Origin: Hydrotalea flava
Lineage (GTDB): Bacteria; Bacteroidota; Bacteroidia; Chitinophagales; Chitinophagaceae
Length of the DNA: 64,000 nucleotides
Assembly: GCF_001623405.1 (NCBI RefSeq)
Contig: NZ_LUHG01000086.1
Span: 1 to 64,000, forward strand
Direction of reading: 5' to 3'
Both the position numbers and the translations under genes were made by a program. The notes beneath the pieces are model-generated. The model had not been told where the DNA came from. It ran no database searches and saw only the letters and a list, made by a program, of their open reading frames with translations. This document shows, piece by piece, positions 1 through 9,521 of the stretch (position 1 is its first letter; the number at the start of each line of letters is the position of its first letter).

Positions 1-1065
1 AGCCATGGTTAAATAAAAATGCGGCGCTGTAAATAGACTTTCGCTCAGGCGGCGTGCAATGGTTTTCCGCATTTGCGAAACCGGAACATCTTCGTACCGA
101 ACCTGGCCTGCCGGTAATGCCTGTACAGTTGGCGCAGCAGCTGCAGTTGCAGAGGCGGCTGTAGTAGCCGGCACATAATTATCAATATCAGCTTTTATAA
201 TTCTGCCATTGTCGCCGCTGCCTTTTACATAGCGTAAGTCTATTCCTTTTTCTTCTGCTAATTTTTTAGCTAATGGGGAAACAAAAATTCTTCCTTCATT
301 CACAACAACAGGTGCAGCAGTTGGTGCAGGGGCTGCAGGAACCGAAGCAGGGGCAGCGGCAGCGGTTGTTGGTGCAGCAGGTGCAGGGGCAGCGCTTTGT
401 TGATTGGTATGTTTTACGGCAGCAATAATGCCATTAATATCTAATCCTTCTTTGCCAATAATACAAAGCAAATCATTCACCTGAATTTTTTGGCCGGCTT
501 TTGCACCCTGATATAATAAAGTACCATCCTTATAGCTTTCTAATTCCATGGTTGCTTTATCGGTTTCAATATCGGCTAAAACTTCACCTTTCTTAACGGT
601 ATCACCTACATTTTTGTGCCAGGCAGCAATTACGCCTTCGGTCATGGTATCACTTAAACGCGGCATTAATACCACTTCTTCCATCTTGCTAATATCCATT
701 GCCGGTGCTGGTACATTTGCGGCAGGTTGATCAGGCGGAGTTGCCGGTGCAGCTTTAGCTGGTTTTACAGCAGGCTGTGCCCCGGAATTGGGTGCATGCT
801 GTGCCAGTAACCCACTAATATCTTCGCCGGGTTGGCCTAAAATAGCTAATAAATCATTTACTTGTAACTTACCACCAACGGGTGCTCCGGTGTGCAATAA
901 AACCCCATTCTGATAGCTGTCGAGCTCCATCGTGGCTTTATCGGTTTCAATTTCGGCTAATAAATCGCCTTTTTTTACAGTATCACCCACTTTTTTGTGC
1001 CAGGCAGCAATAACCCCTTCGGTCATGGTATCGCTTAAGCGTGGCATTAATATCACTTCTGCCAT
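1..1065 (-). CDS. pdhC: Pyruvate dehydrogenase complex E2 (dihydrolipoyl acetyltransferase), cut by window edge
   Basis: The frame reads open for 355 codons from ATG at 1065 to base 1, and the protein continues outside the window. Two lipoyl domains come first (about residues 1-85 and 128-212), each with the ETDKATME motif; the lipoylated lysines should be K43 and K170. Ala/Pro-rich linkers separate them. A peripheral E1/E3-binding domain follows (about 255-296: GRIFVSPLAKKLAEEKG, then GDNGRI). The last visible residues, APHFYLTMA, begin the catalytic acyltransferase domain, whose HxxxD active site lies outside. E2 transfers the acetyl group from lipoamide to CoA in the cytoplasm. Icd lies upstream on the same strand, 144 bp away. 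The two lipoyl domains are very alike, suggesting a recent internal duplication. The family is certain; the pyruvate (rather than other 2-oxoacid) assignment rests on overall similarity. Confidence 0.93.
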   Translation of the reverse strand, partial: MAEVILMPRLSDTMTEGVIAAWHKKVGDTVKKGDLLAEIETDKATMELDSYQNGVLLHTGAPVGGKLQVNDLLAILGQPGEDISGLLAQHAPNSGAQPAVKPAKAAPATPPDQPAANVPAPAMDISKMEEVVLMPRLSDTMTEGVIAAWHKNVGDTVKKGEVLADIETDKATMELESYKDGTLLYQGAKAGQKIQVNDLLCIIGKEGLDINGIIAAVKHTNQQSAAPAPAAPTTAAAAPASVPAAPAPTAAPVVVNEGRIFVSPLAKKLAEEKGIDLRYVKGSGDNGRIIKADIDNYVPATTAASATAAAAPTVQALPAGQVRYEDVPVSQMRKTIARRLSESLFTAPHFYLTMA

Positions 1066-1209
1066 AGTTCAATTGCTCTTTAAAATGAGCCGTGAAATTA
1101 AGTTAAAAATGAGAACAGAAAAGGTAAACCTTTAAAAAAAGACTGTTTCTTCATTTAAATTCAATTGAACGGGTCACACATTTTTTATTTAAATCGATTA
1201 TTCATTTCC

Positions 1210-2664
1210 TTATTGCCCCTGTGCCAATGAATAGGCTTTTTTATTGCCCAGCATTAACAGTAATTCTGATGAGCATATTTTAAAATTACCACTCATACTT
1301 ACATACAATCCTAACACATCCATTTGGTTTAAAGGCATATCATCAATACTTTCAAAGCGAACATTGTATTGGTTTACTAAATTAGTATATACTGATCCGG
1401 TAGGCCACACTTGTGTACCACGATTGCTGATATTCACCAATTTAAATTTTACCCCTGCATGGCGCATACATTTATTGGCAATAGCAATGGGCTGTTCATT
1501 GCTTTCAATAAAAAAATCAACCCCAACAATATGCTCTTTTTCTGTTTCAATCGATTCGAGCATGGGGTTTTTATCTAATTTAAAATGCGTTTGTGTAGTA
1601 GGCATATTAGGCAATGCCGGCTTAGCGCCCAATTCGGGTATTTTCCCAAAATTTTGAATTATGGCCTCTGCAAATGCAGTGGTAGAAAGGGCCGGGATGC
1701 TTTTATCGCCAAAATCGCCGGTATGAATACCTTGTTCTAATGTATATAATAAGGCATTTTCAATAAGTGCAGCTGTTTGCATTAATCCCAAATGGTGCAG
1801 CATACCGATACCGCTTAACAACAAAGCAGTCGGATTGGCTAAATTTTTACCGGCAATATCCGGAGCCGTTCCATGAACTGCTTCAAAAATGCAAATATGA
1901 TCACCAATATTGGCAGAGGGTGCAAAGCCTAAGCCGCCAATCAGGCCGGCGCATAAATCGCTTACAATATCGCCCTGCAAATTGGTTAATACCACCACAT
2001 CAAACAAATCGGGCCGGGTTACCAATTTCATACACAAATCATCTACAATTACATCATCGGCTTTTAATTCCGGGTAATCTTTGGCCACTTCATAAAATAC
2101 CTGCAAAAACAAACCATCTGTAATTTTCATAATATTGGCTTTATGGCTGCAGGTAATTCTTTTCGCACCTTTTTTCTTGGCCATTTCAAAGGCATATTTT
2201 ATTAACTGCAAGCTGCCGGGGCGAGTAATAAAACGGCGGCTAAGCGCTACATCGTGTGTAAGCATGTGTTCAATACCGCCATAGGTATCTTCAATATTTT
2301 CTCTTACCACTGTAATATCGATAGGAATACCTGCTTTACTAAAAACGGTATCTACCCCATGCAAAGTTTGAAAAGTTCTTTTATTGGCATAGGTATTCCA
2401 GGTTTTACGGGCAGTAACATTTACACTTTTTACACCCTTGCCTTTTGGTGTTTCCATAGGGCCCTTAAACAAAATACCCAATGCTTCTATGGTTTGTTGC
2501 GCATCGGGTGTCATTCCATTACTGAATCCTTTATCAAAAACCCATTTTCCCATTTCTACAAATTCGTATTGCAGCGGCACTTTCGCTGCGGAAAAAATAG
2601 TTAAAACAGCCTCCATAATTTCCGGGCCTATTCCATCACCTTTTGCCACTGCTATTTTATTCAT
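1210..2664 (-). CDS. icd: NADP-type isocitrate dehydrogenase, long form with extra C-terminal domain
   Basis: The 484-residue protein belongs to the isocitrate/isopropylmalate dehydrogenase family, which oxidatively decarboxylates isocitrate to 2-oxoglutarate in the TCA cycle. Visible motifs are the N-terminal GDGIGPEI, the substrate loop VRENIEDTYGGIEH (about residue 120), the metal-binding DDLCMKL and QGDIVSDLCAGLIGGLG segments, and the cofactor loop FEAVHGTAPDIAGKN. After about residue 345 there is a further 140-residue domain, as in the long Thermus/Rickettsia-type enzymes and unlike the ~416-residue E. coli enzyme. The ATG at 2664 gives a normal N-terminus (MNKIAVAKGDGIGPE). A TAnnTTTG-type -7 box lies just upstream. 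NADP specificity is inferred from the subfamily and was not tested by residue alignment. Confidence 0.92.
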   Translation of the reverse strand: MNKIAVAKGDGIGPEIMEAVLTIFSAAKVPLQYEFVEMGKWVFDKGFSNGMTPDAQQTIEALGILFKGPMETPKGKGVKSVNVTARKTWNTYANKRTFQTLHGVDTVFSKAGIPIDITVVRENIEDTYGGIEHMLTHDVALSRRFITRPGSLQLIKYAFEMAKKKGAKRITCSHKANIMKITDGLFLQVFYEVAKDYPELKADDVIVDDLCMKLVTRPDLFDVVVLTNLQGDIVSDLCAGLIGGLGFAPSANIGDHICIFEAVHGTAPDIAGKNLANPTALLLSGIGMLHHLGLMQTAALIENALLYTLEQGIHTGDFGDKSIPALSTTAFAEAIIQNFGKIPELGAKPALPNMPTTQTHFKLDKNPMLESIETEKEHIVGVDFFIESNEQPIAIANKCMRHAGVKFKLVNISNRGTQVWPTGSVYTNLVNQYNVRFESIDDMPLNQMDVLGLYVSMSGNFKICSSELLLMLGNKKAYSLAQGQ

Positions 2665-2682
2665 ACTTTAAATTTTAGATTG

Positions 2683-2690
2683 CAAAAGTA
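2683..2690 (-). promoter_or_regulatory. Candidate -7 box (TACTTTTG) for icd
   Basis: On the minus strand the bases read TACTTTTG followed by CA, an exact match to the Bacteroidota -7 consensus TAnnTTTG, 18 bp before the icd ATG. No convincing -33 TTTG is present at the usual spacing, so the call rests on the -7 match and position alone. Confidence 0.4.
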
Positions 2691-2813
2691 AGCTTTCATA
2701 GAATTGTTTCCGTAGTAAACAGGCCGGAATAGTGTATTACTGCTTTAAAATTGAATGAACAAATACTATTAACATTGATTTTCTTATCTTTATGCTTACA
2801 GATTACACAGCAT

Positions 2814-3200
2814 ATGGTTTCAAAAATTTCTGCAGGCATTCAAATTAGCGTGGAAACATTTTATCAGCCGGATTACAGCAATCCTTTAACCCATGAATTC
2901 ATGTTTGCCTATCGTATTACCATCGAAAACCTCAATGATTTTACCGTTCAGTTGCTCAACAGGCATTGGTTTATTTTTGACAGTAATGGTGAAAACAGGG
3001 AGGTAGATGGCGAAGGCGTGGTTGGGGTACAACCTGTTATTCTACCCGGTGAAAGTTACCAGTATGTAAGTGGTTGTAATTTTAAAACAGAAGTGGGCAA
3101 AATGAGCGGTTATTATACCATGGAAAATCAAAATACAAAAACCCATTTTACTGTAAATATTCCCGCATTTGAAATGATTGTGCCCGCCAAACTGAATTAA
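2814..3200 (+). CDS. apaG: ApaG domain protein
   Basis: From ATG at 2814 the product is 128 residues, the usual ApaG length. It is a small single-domain fibronectin-III-like beta protein. Family-typical segments are visible: FAYRITIENLND, VQLLNRHWFIFDSNG, VDGEGVVGVQPVILPGESYQY and MSGYYTMEN. ApaG was linked genetically to cobalt/magnesium resistance in enterobacteria; its molecular role here is unknown. The frame stays open upstream to a TTG at 2751, but that would add a 21-residue hydrophobic leader not seen in ApaG. A -7-like element (TATCTTTA, 2785-2792) also sits inside that stretch, so the ATG is preferred. The stop codon directly abuts the stop of the convergent lipoprotein gene. Confidence 0.85.
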   Translation: MVSKISAGIQISVETFYQPDYSNPLTHEFMFAYRITIENLNDFTVQLLNRHWFIFDSNGENREVDGEGVVGVQPVILPGESYQYVSGCNFKTEVGKMSGYYTMENQNTKTHFTVNIPAFEMIVPAKLN

Positions 3201-4217
3201 TCAGGGTTGGTATTTTGCTTCGTCAAAAATTTGCTTTGAAGGGGTTTCTAATAATTGTTCCAGACTGGTTCCCGGATGTTTTTTCATCCATTGTTTTACA
3301 ATTTGCCAGCCGGTAAACAGGCCTATATTTCCGGGAGCTGCAGGGCCTAATTCAGGTGTTCCGGGGCCATCATTCACGTAAGGGACAATTTGGGCAGGTT
3401 CTGTTTCATATAGCAGATTATTTTGTATGAAGAAACTCCATATATTTTTTTCGTGGGCATAACAGCCGGAAAGCTGGGATTGTGTGTAACCGGTTTTAAT
3501 ACTATCGGCTACATTTGGTAAACAGGCATCTAAAACATACATGCGCTTTCCACTCTCTATCATTTGTTCTATCAAGGGCCTTCCTGCTTTTTTTTCCGGA
3601 TAATAATCACTTAAAATATTACGCATACAATTTACCGTAATGTATTCCGGTTCAAACCGTCTTGTTTCATAATCGGGATATACTTCACTAATGTATTGTG
3701 TATGATAGGCCGGAAACTGATGCCCCAGATATGCCTGCAAGCCAATGGCCAATCCGGATGAAGTTAAGGCACTGCCTATTCCTTCAATAGGACCAATATA
3801 AGTAATAATGTTGTGTGGCAAATTGTATTTGGGAAAATAATAATGAAAATATCGAAAAGCAGTGGCAATTTGTTCCGTATACTTTTTAACATTTGAAAAT
3901 TGCTGTTGAACGGCACTATCCATCGGCGCATAGGTTCTTCTGAAGAGCAGTACATCTTTCAATACGCTATCTGGTTGCGGATACACTGCTAAAATATTAT
4001 ACAAATAATCTTTAATAAAAACAGGATATTTTTTTTGCAGACTGTCTAATCCATGCGAAACATGCATGGTATCCATTGCAAAAAAATCCCGATCAAAACG
4101 TTGCAAGGTCAAAGGCATGGGTATATTGGAAACATCGGGTAATTTTTTTTTGGGAGAGCAGGCTGCCAAAAAAATCACTACTGCTATCCAACCTGTTCTA
4201 CGCATCAATCTGACCAT
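3201..4217 (-). CDS. gldB: GldB-like gliding-motility lipoprotein
   Basis: This 338-residue protein carries a lipoprotein signal: a hydrophobic stretch ends in FLAAC, placing the lipidated cysteine at C20. It should therefore be membrane-anchored on the periplasmic side. The body resembles GldB (LQRFDRDFF near the N-terminus, FRYFHYYFPKYNLPHNIITYIGPIEGIG, NDGPGTPELGPAAPGNIG near the C-terminus). GldB is needed for gliding and linked to the type IX secretion machinery in Flavobacterium, but homologues also occur in non-gliders, so motility cannot be inferred. It is divergent from nadE, a neighbour also seen beside gldB in flavobacteria. A second in-frame ATG at 4205 gives a more compact signal peptide. 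No gldC follows; apaG occupies that place on the other strand. Confidence 0.75.
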   Translation of the reverse strand: MVRLMRRTGWIAVVIFLAACSPKKKLPDVSNIPMPLTLQRFDRDFFAMDTMHVSHGLDSLQKKYPVFIKDYLYNILAVYPQPDSVLKDVLLFRRTYAPMDSAVQQQFSNVKKYTEQIATAFRYFHYYFPKYNLPHNIITYIGPIEGIGSALTSSGLAIGLQAYLGHQFPAYHTQYISEVYPDYETRRFEPEYITVNCMRNILSDYYPEKKAGRPLIEQMIESGKRMYVLDACLPNVADSIKTGYTQSQLSGCYAHEKNIWSFFIQNNLLYETEPAQIVPYVNDGPGTPELGPAAPGNIGLFTGWQIVKQWMKKHPGTSLEQLLETPSKQIFDEAKYQP

Positions 4218-4395
4218 TCCAAAATAATTTACTGCAAAATAAATACAATGTGTTGAGTATTACCATTTATTTTGTTAAGATTGGGCTGATAGCTTTGGTT
4301 TAAAATATAGAACTTTGCATTTTTAAACGACAATAATTGATGTACTATTCCTGTTTCATTTAGGTCTATTTGTAAGCACACTTAAAAAAAATTAC

Positions 4396-6078
4396 ATGAA
4401 GATTTTTTTAGCACAACAAAATTACCATATCGGCAATTTTGATTTCAATACACAAAAAATTATTGCGGCCATAGAAACAGCAAAGCAGGCCGGTGGCGAT
4501 TTAATTGTATTTAGTGAAATGAGTATTTGCGGATACCCTGCAAGAGATTTTGTTGAGTTCAACGATTTTATTGCCAAATGTTATGCTGCTATTAACGTTA
4601 TTAAAACGCATACCCAAAATATTGGGGTATTGGTAGGTGCACCTGCAAACAATAATAGCGGAAAAGGAAAGGAACTTTTTAATGCAGCATTTTTTTTATA
4701 CAATGGCGAAGTGATTGCAGAATTACATAAAACCCTTTTACCTACTTATGATGTGTTTGATGAATACCGCTATTTTGAACCTGCTTTTGATTGGCATGTA
4801 GTACCATTTAAAGGAAAGAAAATTGCCGTAACTATTTGTGAAGATATTTGGAACTTAGGCAACAACCCATTGTACAGAACCTGCCCAATGGATGAATTGA
4901 TGAAAGATGCACCGGATATGATGGTGAATTTAAGCGCTTCACCATTTGATTATACTCATGTTGAAGATAGAAAAGCTGTGATTAAAGCCAATGTATTGAA
5001 ATACAAATTACCCATGATTTATTGCAATGCAATTGGCAGTCAGACAGAAATTGTATTTGATGGATCCTCATTGGTTTTTGATAAAGATGCAAACCTGTGC
5101 AAAGCATTACCCTTGTTTAAAGAGGCAATAGAATCAGTGCATTTGAATGAAGATGGCTATTTAAAAGAACCGGTAATTGAAGCAGCAGCTTATGTACCCG
5201 ATGCATTATTGGACCCTGCAACTTTACAGGAATCATTGAATATCGATCAAATTTATGATGCGCTTGTTTTAGGGATTCGGGATTATTTTTCGAAAATGGG
5301 CTTTACCAAAGCTATTATTGGCTCATCCGGCGGAATAGATTCGGCAGTTACTTTGGCCATTGCCTGCGCTGCTTTAGGTGCCGAAAATGTACGTGCTGTA
5401 TTAATGCCATCACCCTATTCTACATCACATTCTGTGGATGATGCAGTTGCACTCAGTAAAAATCTCGGTAACCCTTACGATATTATTTCCATTAACCATA
5501 TTTACGAATCATTTTTAAACACCTTAGCTCCTCAATTTAACGGTATGCCATTTTCGTTGGCTGAAGAAAATATGCAAAGCAGAATAAGAGGTAATGTATT
5601 AATGGCATTAGCAAATAAATTTGGCTACATTTTATTAAACACATCTAATAAAAGCGAGTTGGCTACCGGTTATGGTACTTTGTATGGCGATATGGCCGGT
5701 GGCCTCGGTGTTTTAGGCGACTGCTATAAATTACAGGTATATGAGCTGGCCCGTTTCATTAATAAAAATAAAATGATTATTCCTGAAAACATCATTCAGA
5801 AAGCCCCCAGTGCCGAGCTGAGACCAAACCAAAAAGACAGTGACAGCCTTCCTGACTATACCATTTTAGACAAAATTTTATACCAATATATTGAGCAACG
5901 GATGGGGCCTGCCGAAATAAAAGCAATGGGCTATGATGCCGATTTAGTCAACAGAATTTTAAAACTTGTAAATACAAACGAATACAAACGCAACCAGTTT
6001 TGCCCCATCATACGCGTTTCGCCCAAGGCTTTTGGCGTAGGCAGAAGGGTACCCATTGTAGGAAAGTATTTAAGTTAA
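4396..6078 (+). CDS. nadE: Glutamine-hydrolysing NAD+ synthetase
   Basis: The 560-residue cytoplasmic enzyme makes NAD+ from deamido-NAD+, ATP and glutamine, the last step of NAD synthesis. The N-terminal half is a nitrilase-fold glutaminase with the triad E41 (FSEMSICGYPARDF), K112 (ELHKTLLP) and C148 (TICEDIWN). The C-terminal synthetase has the ATP-pyrophosphatase P-loop SGGIDS at residues 311-316, and later NTSNKSELATGYGTLYGDMAGG, which is typical of NadE. Length fits the glutamine-dependent form. The ATG at 4396 follows an A-rich stretch, usual for this phylum. The gene ends 5 bp before the convergent usp gene. A TAGCTTTG element at 4290-4297 is a possible -7 box. Confidence 0.96.
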   Translation: MKIFLAQQNYHIGNFDFNTQKIIAAIETAKQAGGDLIVFSEMSICGYPARDFVEFNDFIAKCYAAINVIKTHTQNIGVLVGAPANNNSGKGKELFNAAFFLYNGEVIAELHKTLLPTYDVFDEYRYFEPAFDWHVVPFKGKKIAVTICEDIWNLGNNPLYRTCPMDELMKDAPDMMVNLSASPFDYTHVEDRKAVIKANVLKYKLPMIYCNAIGSQTEIVFDGSSLVFDKDANLCKALPLFKEAIESVHLNEDGYLKEPVIEAAAYVPDALLDPATLQESLNIDQIYDALVLGIRDYFSKMGFTKAIIGSSGGIDSAVTLAIACAALGAENVRAVLMPSPYSTSHSVDDAVALSKNLGNPYDIISINHIYESFLNTLAPQFNGMPFSLAEENMQSRIRGNVLMALANKFGYILLNTSNKSELATGYGTLYGDMAGGLGVLGDCYKLQVYELARFINKNKMIIPENIIQKAPSAELRPNQKDSDSLPDYTILDKILYQYIEQRMGPAEIKAMGYDADLVNRILKLVNTNEYKRNQFCPIIRVSPKAFGVGRRVPIVGKYLS

Positions 6079-6083
6079 TTTTT

Positions 6084-6923
6084 TTAGTCATGAACCACCA
6101 TTAATGGTACAATGCTATGAAATGCCATCATTTTGGTATGGCTTCTTTTAAACAGTGTATCAAACAAGCCATGCCTTTTGGGAATTGAAATGATTAAATC
6201 AATTTTATTTTCTTTCACAAAATTATTGGCTGTTTCCATAAAATCATTGCCATCTACAAAATGATATTGCGGATTGTATTGATGTAACAAATTATGCAGC
6301 ATTAAACTTTCATGAGGTGTTTCAGGTGTAAAATGACTATTATCTTTATCAATATTCAGCACATGCAATGCTGCTTTGGTAGCATCCAATATCTTGATAA
6401 TAGGGTGAATAGGCGTAGTTTCAACAACTTTTTGAAAATCGCAAAGAAATAATACTTTTTCAATTGGCTTTACTGGCGCTTCCTTTGGAACAATGATTAC
6501 CGGTACAGTAACATTTTTGGCTACCTGTATGGTATTGCTTCCAAAAAGGTTTTCTTCAATGGCATCACCGCCGGTAATACCCATCATTACAACATCAATG
6601 GGCATACGTTCGCATACACTCTGAATGCCCGGCGTTAACAGATTAAATTCTGAAAGCGTTTCTACAACAATATTTTCAGGCTGATAAGCCAATAAAATGA
6701 ATTTAAAATTCTCCAAACCTGCTTCACTTCCCTTCTTCAAATTATCAATCCCAACAGCATCAACCGCAGGAACCAGCGGGTCGGCACCTATTGTAACAAT
6801 GGTTTGATAGGTATTGTATAAAATTACTTTTTCTGCCTTTATTTGCCGGGCAATTTCCATGGCATAAATGGCGGCATGTTTGGCAGTTTCTGAAAAATCG
6901 GTGGGTATTAATATTGTTTTCAT
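6084..6923 (-). CDS. Tandem universal stress protein (UspA family)
   Basis: The 279-residue protein consists of two Usp domains. The first (about 1-148) starts MKTILIPTDFSETAKHA and contains the ATP-binding pattern G-2x-G-9x-G-S in GITGGDAIEENLFGSN. The second (about 155-279) starts EKVLFLCDF but lacks the glycine loop, so only the first half is likely to bind nucleotide. The family is cytoplasmic and is usually induced by stress or stationary phase; the specific role is unknown. The gene is convergent with nadE with a 5-bp gap and no room for a terminator. A -7-like TACCTTCA lies a short way upstream on the minus strand. Confidence 0.9.
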   Translation of the reverse strand: MKTILIPTDFSETAKHAAIYAMEIARQIKAEKVILYNTYQTIVTIGADPLVPAVDAVGIDNLKKGSEAGLENFKFILLAYQPENIVVETLSEFNLLTPGIQSVCERMPIDVVMMGITGGDAIEENLFGSNTIQVAKNVTVPVIIVPKEAPVKPIEKVLFLCDFQKVVETTPIHPIIKILDATKAALHVLNIDKDNSHFTPETPHESLMLHNLLHQYNPQYHFVDGNDFMETANNFVKENKIDLIISIPKRHGLFDTLFKRSHTKMMAFHSIVPLMVVHD

Positions 6924-7052
6924 GTGTTTACTTTTATAACATGAAGGTAATTTTTAGAAGTCTGTTAAAAAATGATGAAAATCATTTCACAAAAAAATAA
7001 TATCCTTCCCTTTCACGCTTACCCATTATACACAGTTCCCAATCAATCAAAC

Positions 7053-8228
7053 CTACATTCGTTCAATAATGCCTGCAATGCCCTGACCACCGCCTACACA
7101 GGCTGTTACCATTCCGTATTTTTTATTCAGTCTTTTTAAATCATTCAAAATTTGGATGGTTAGTTTAGCACCGGTGCATCCCAATGGGTGCCCCAACGCA
7201 ATAGCACCCCCATTAATATTTACTTTAGCCGGATCCATTCCCAACGCTCGAATTACTGCAACAGACTGGGCTGCGAAGGCTTCATTCAGTTCAATTAAAT
7301 CTACATCTGCTAAATTCATTCCCGCCTGTTTTAAAACTTTGGGTACGGCAGCTACGGGGCCAATTCCCATAATACGCGGATGTACACCGGCACTGGCACA
7401 ATTTACCAAACGGCCTATGGGTTGTAAGCCCAATTCAATCATCATCTTCTCACCCATTACAACTGTAAAAGCAGCACCATCGCTGGTTTGCGAGGAGTTA
7501 CCGGCAGTAACGGTTCCATTCAGCGCAAAAGCAGGTTTTAATTTAGCCAGCCCTTCAACAGTTGTATCGGCACGTAACCCTTCATCGGTATCTACTACAT
7601 AAGAGCGAATTGCTTTTTTACCTTTTTCATTTACATAGGTTTCCTGTACCGTAATAGGTAATATTCCCGATTTAAAATAGCCGTTTTCAATTGCGGTTTT
7701 TGCTTTTTGGTGCGAGTGGTATGCAAACACATCCTGATCTTCTCTTGAAACATTAAATTCTTTTGAAACCGCTTCGGCAGTTAAACCCATGCTCAGGTAA
7801 TAATCGGGTTCATCTTTTGCAATATTATAGGATGGAACCGTTTTCCAGCCGGTTGTAGGCACCAAACTCATACTTTCCGTACCGCCGGCAATAATACAAT
7901 CGGCCATACCGGTTCTTATTTTAGCAGTTGCCATGGCAATACTCTCTAACCCGCTGGCACAATAACGATTAATGGTAATACCTGCCACTTCAACACCCAA
8001 TGCTTTAGCTGCAATAATTCTACCAAATTGCAAGCCTTGTTCTGCTTCCGGCACAGCATTACCTACAATTACATCATCTATCCGTTTATAGTCTAACTGC
8101 GGAAGGGCAGCCATCAATCCTTTTATCACTTCCACCGCCAAATCATCGGGACGGTAAAAACGAAAGCCACCTCTTTTGCTCTTGGTAACTGCGGTCCTAA
8201 AACCTGCAACGATGTATGCTTCCTGCAT
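7053..8228 (-). CDS. Thiolase (acetyl-CoA C-acyltransferase, FadA-like)
   Basis: From the ATG at 8228 the protein has 391 residues and begins MQEAYIVAGFRTAV, the usual thiolase start. Longer in-frame starts (ATG 8246, TTG 8249) add up to seven residues without support. Active-site residues are visible: nucleophile C90 in NRYCASGLES, H347 in GHPLGCTGA, and C377 in ACVGGGQGIAG. Thiolases either cleave 3-ketoacyl-CoA in beta-oxidation or condense two acetyl-CoA. The GGFRFYRPDD N-terminal segment is typical of degradative FadA-like enzymes in Bacteroidota. No acyl-CoA dehydrogenase or FadB is adjacent, so pathway assignment is by family only. Confidence 0.92.
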   Translation of the reverse strand: MQEAYIVAGFRTAVTKSKRGGFRFYRPDDLAVEVIKGLMAALPQLDYKRIDDVIVGNAVPEAEQGLQFGRIIAAKALGVEVAGITINRYCASGLESIAMATAKIRTGMADCIIAGGTESMSLVPTTGWKTVPSYNIAKDEPDYYLSMGLTAEAVSKEFNVSREDQDVFAYHSHQKAKTAIENGYFKSGILPITVQETYVNEKGKKAIRSYVVDTDEGLRADTTVEGLAKLKPAFALNGTVTAGNSSQTSDGAAFTVVMGEKMMIELGLQPIGRLVNCASAGVHPRIMGIGPVAAVPKVLKQAGMNLADVDLIELNEAFAAQSVAVIRALGMDPAKVNINGGAIALGHPLGCTGAKLTIQILNDLKRLNKKYGMVTACVGGGQGIAGIIERM

Positions 8229-8439
8229 AAAAATAATTTTACTCATCAAATGTAATAAAAAGTTGTTTATGCAACTATATATTCATTGAATTTTACCATT
8301 TCGGTTTTCAACAAATGAAACCAATAATTAGTTAATCATGCAGAAAAAAATATGGAAAAATGTTGTGCTTCTACTGTTGCGTATACCGTAATATGCTATC
8401 AACAAACAAGGATTCTGTTCCTTATTCTTTGCACTGCTT

Positions 8440-8447
8440 TATCTTCG
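8440..8447 (+). promoter_or_regulatory. Candidate variant -7 box (TATCTTCG) for pyrD
   Basis: TATCTTCG followed by CAGCCA lies 5 bp before the chosen pyrD ATG. It differs from TAnnTTTG at one base and shares the TTCGCA-CCA context with elements upstream of purD and eno. If used, the transcript would be leaderless or nearly so. No clear -33 element is present. Confidence 0.3.
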
Positions 8448-8452
8448 CAGCC

Positions 8453-9508
8453 ATGTATGCATTGATTAGAAAATTATTGTTTCAAATGAACCCTGAAAGG
8501 GTACATTATTTTGCGATGAATAGTTTACAAAAGGCTTGTAATATTCCTACTTTGCAACATTTTATTGCACAACAATTTTCCATAAAAGATGCGGCTTTGG
8601 AAAAAGAAGTTTTTGGGCTTCATTTTAAAAATCCTGTTGGACTGGGTGCGGGGTTCGATAAAAATGCAGTTTATTTAAAACCACTCAGCAGTTTAGGGTT
8701 TGGATTTGTTGAAATAGGCACTGTTACACCTAAAGCTCAGCAAGGCAATGAGCCACCACGGTTATTTAGATTGCCTGCCGATAAGGCTCTAATAAACAGA
8801 ATGGGATTTAATAATGATGGCGTATTAGCCATACAAAAAAGATTAGCAGATTGGAAAAACAGTGCACAATCACCTGAAGCAGCATCAATGATTATTGGAG
8901 GGAATATTGGCAAGAATAAACATACCGAAAATGAAGATGCCTGGAAAGATTATACTATTTGCTTTGATACCTTATTTGATGTTGCCGATTATTTTGTAGT
9001 GAACGTAAGCTCACCCAACACCCCGGAATTAAGGGCTTTACAGGAAAAAGATGCTTTGAAAAAAATTCTCGCTTCCTTACAGAATATCAATTTTGGGAAG
9101 TCACAACCCAAACCTCTTTTACTTAAAATTGCGCCAGATTTAACTACAGAACAATTAGACGATATTATTGCATTAACAGAAGAAGTAAAGCTTTCCGGCC
9201 TAGTTATCAGTAATACTACCATTAGCAGAAAAGGGATGAACCACACAGCAGCATCTGTTATTGAAAAAATGGGTGCGGGTGGATTAAGTGGCGCACCGCT
9301 TCGCGAAAAAAGCAATCAAGTGTTGGCTTATGTTGCTACACAAACCCAACACCATTTACCCATTATAGGAAGCGGAGGAATTTTTACGGGTGCCGATGCC
9401 CAGGATAAATTTGCAGCAGGTGCTCAATTAGTACAGGTTTGGACCGGTTTTGTGTATGAAGGACCGGGTATTGCACGCAATATTTGCGAGTCTTTACTAA
9501 GCCGTTGA
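8453..9508 (+). CDS. pyrD: Dihydroorotate dehydrogenase (quinone), class 2
   Basis: From ATG at 8453 the product has 351 residues and starts MYALIRKLLFQMNPERVHYF, matching the membrane-associating N-terminal helix of class 2 enzymes. The longer frame to 8360 adds 31 Cys/Tyr-rich residues unlike the family. Motifs include NPVGLGAGFDKN, VEIGTVTPKAQQGNEPPR, INRMGFNND, GGNIGKNK, the catalytic-serine segment VNVSSPNTPE, ISNTTI and GSGGIFTG (FMN phosphate site). It oxidises dihydroorotate to orotate in pyrimidine synthesis, passing electrons to the quinone pool at the inner membrane. The gene is convergent with the DUF5686 gene 13 bp away. Confidence 0.95.
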   Translation: MYALIRKLLFQMNPERVHYFAMNSLQKACNIPTLQHFIAQQFSIKDAALEKEVFGLHFKNPVGLGAGFDKNAVYLKPLSSLGFGFVEIGTVTPKAQQGNEPPRLFRLPADKALINRMGFNNDGVLAIQKRLADWKNSAQSPEAASMIIGGNIGKNKHTENEDAWKDYTICFDTLFDVADYFVVNVSSPNTPELRALQEKDALKKILASLQNINFGKSQPKPLLLKIAPDLTTEQLDDIIALTEEVKLSGLVISNTTISRKGMNHTAASVIEKMGAGGLSGAPLREKSNQVLAYVATQTQHHLPIIGSGGIFTGADAQDKFAAGAQLVQVWTGFVYEGPGIARNICESLLSR

Positions 9509-9521
9509 TTGCTGTTACTCA

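Noticed and set aside
548-1135. Two similar plus-strand frames starting MVALSVSISA / MALSVSISA
   Set aside because: They are antisense shadows of the two near-duplicate lipoyl domains of E2.
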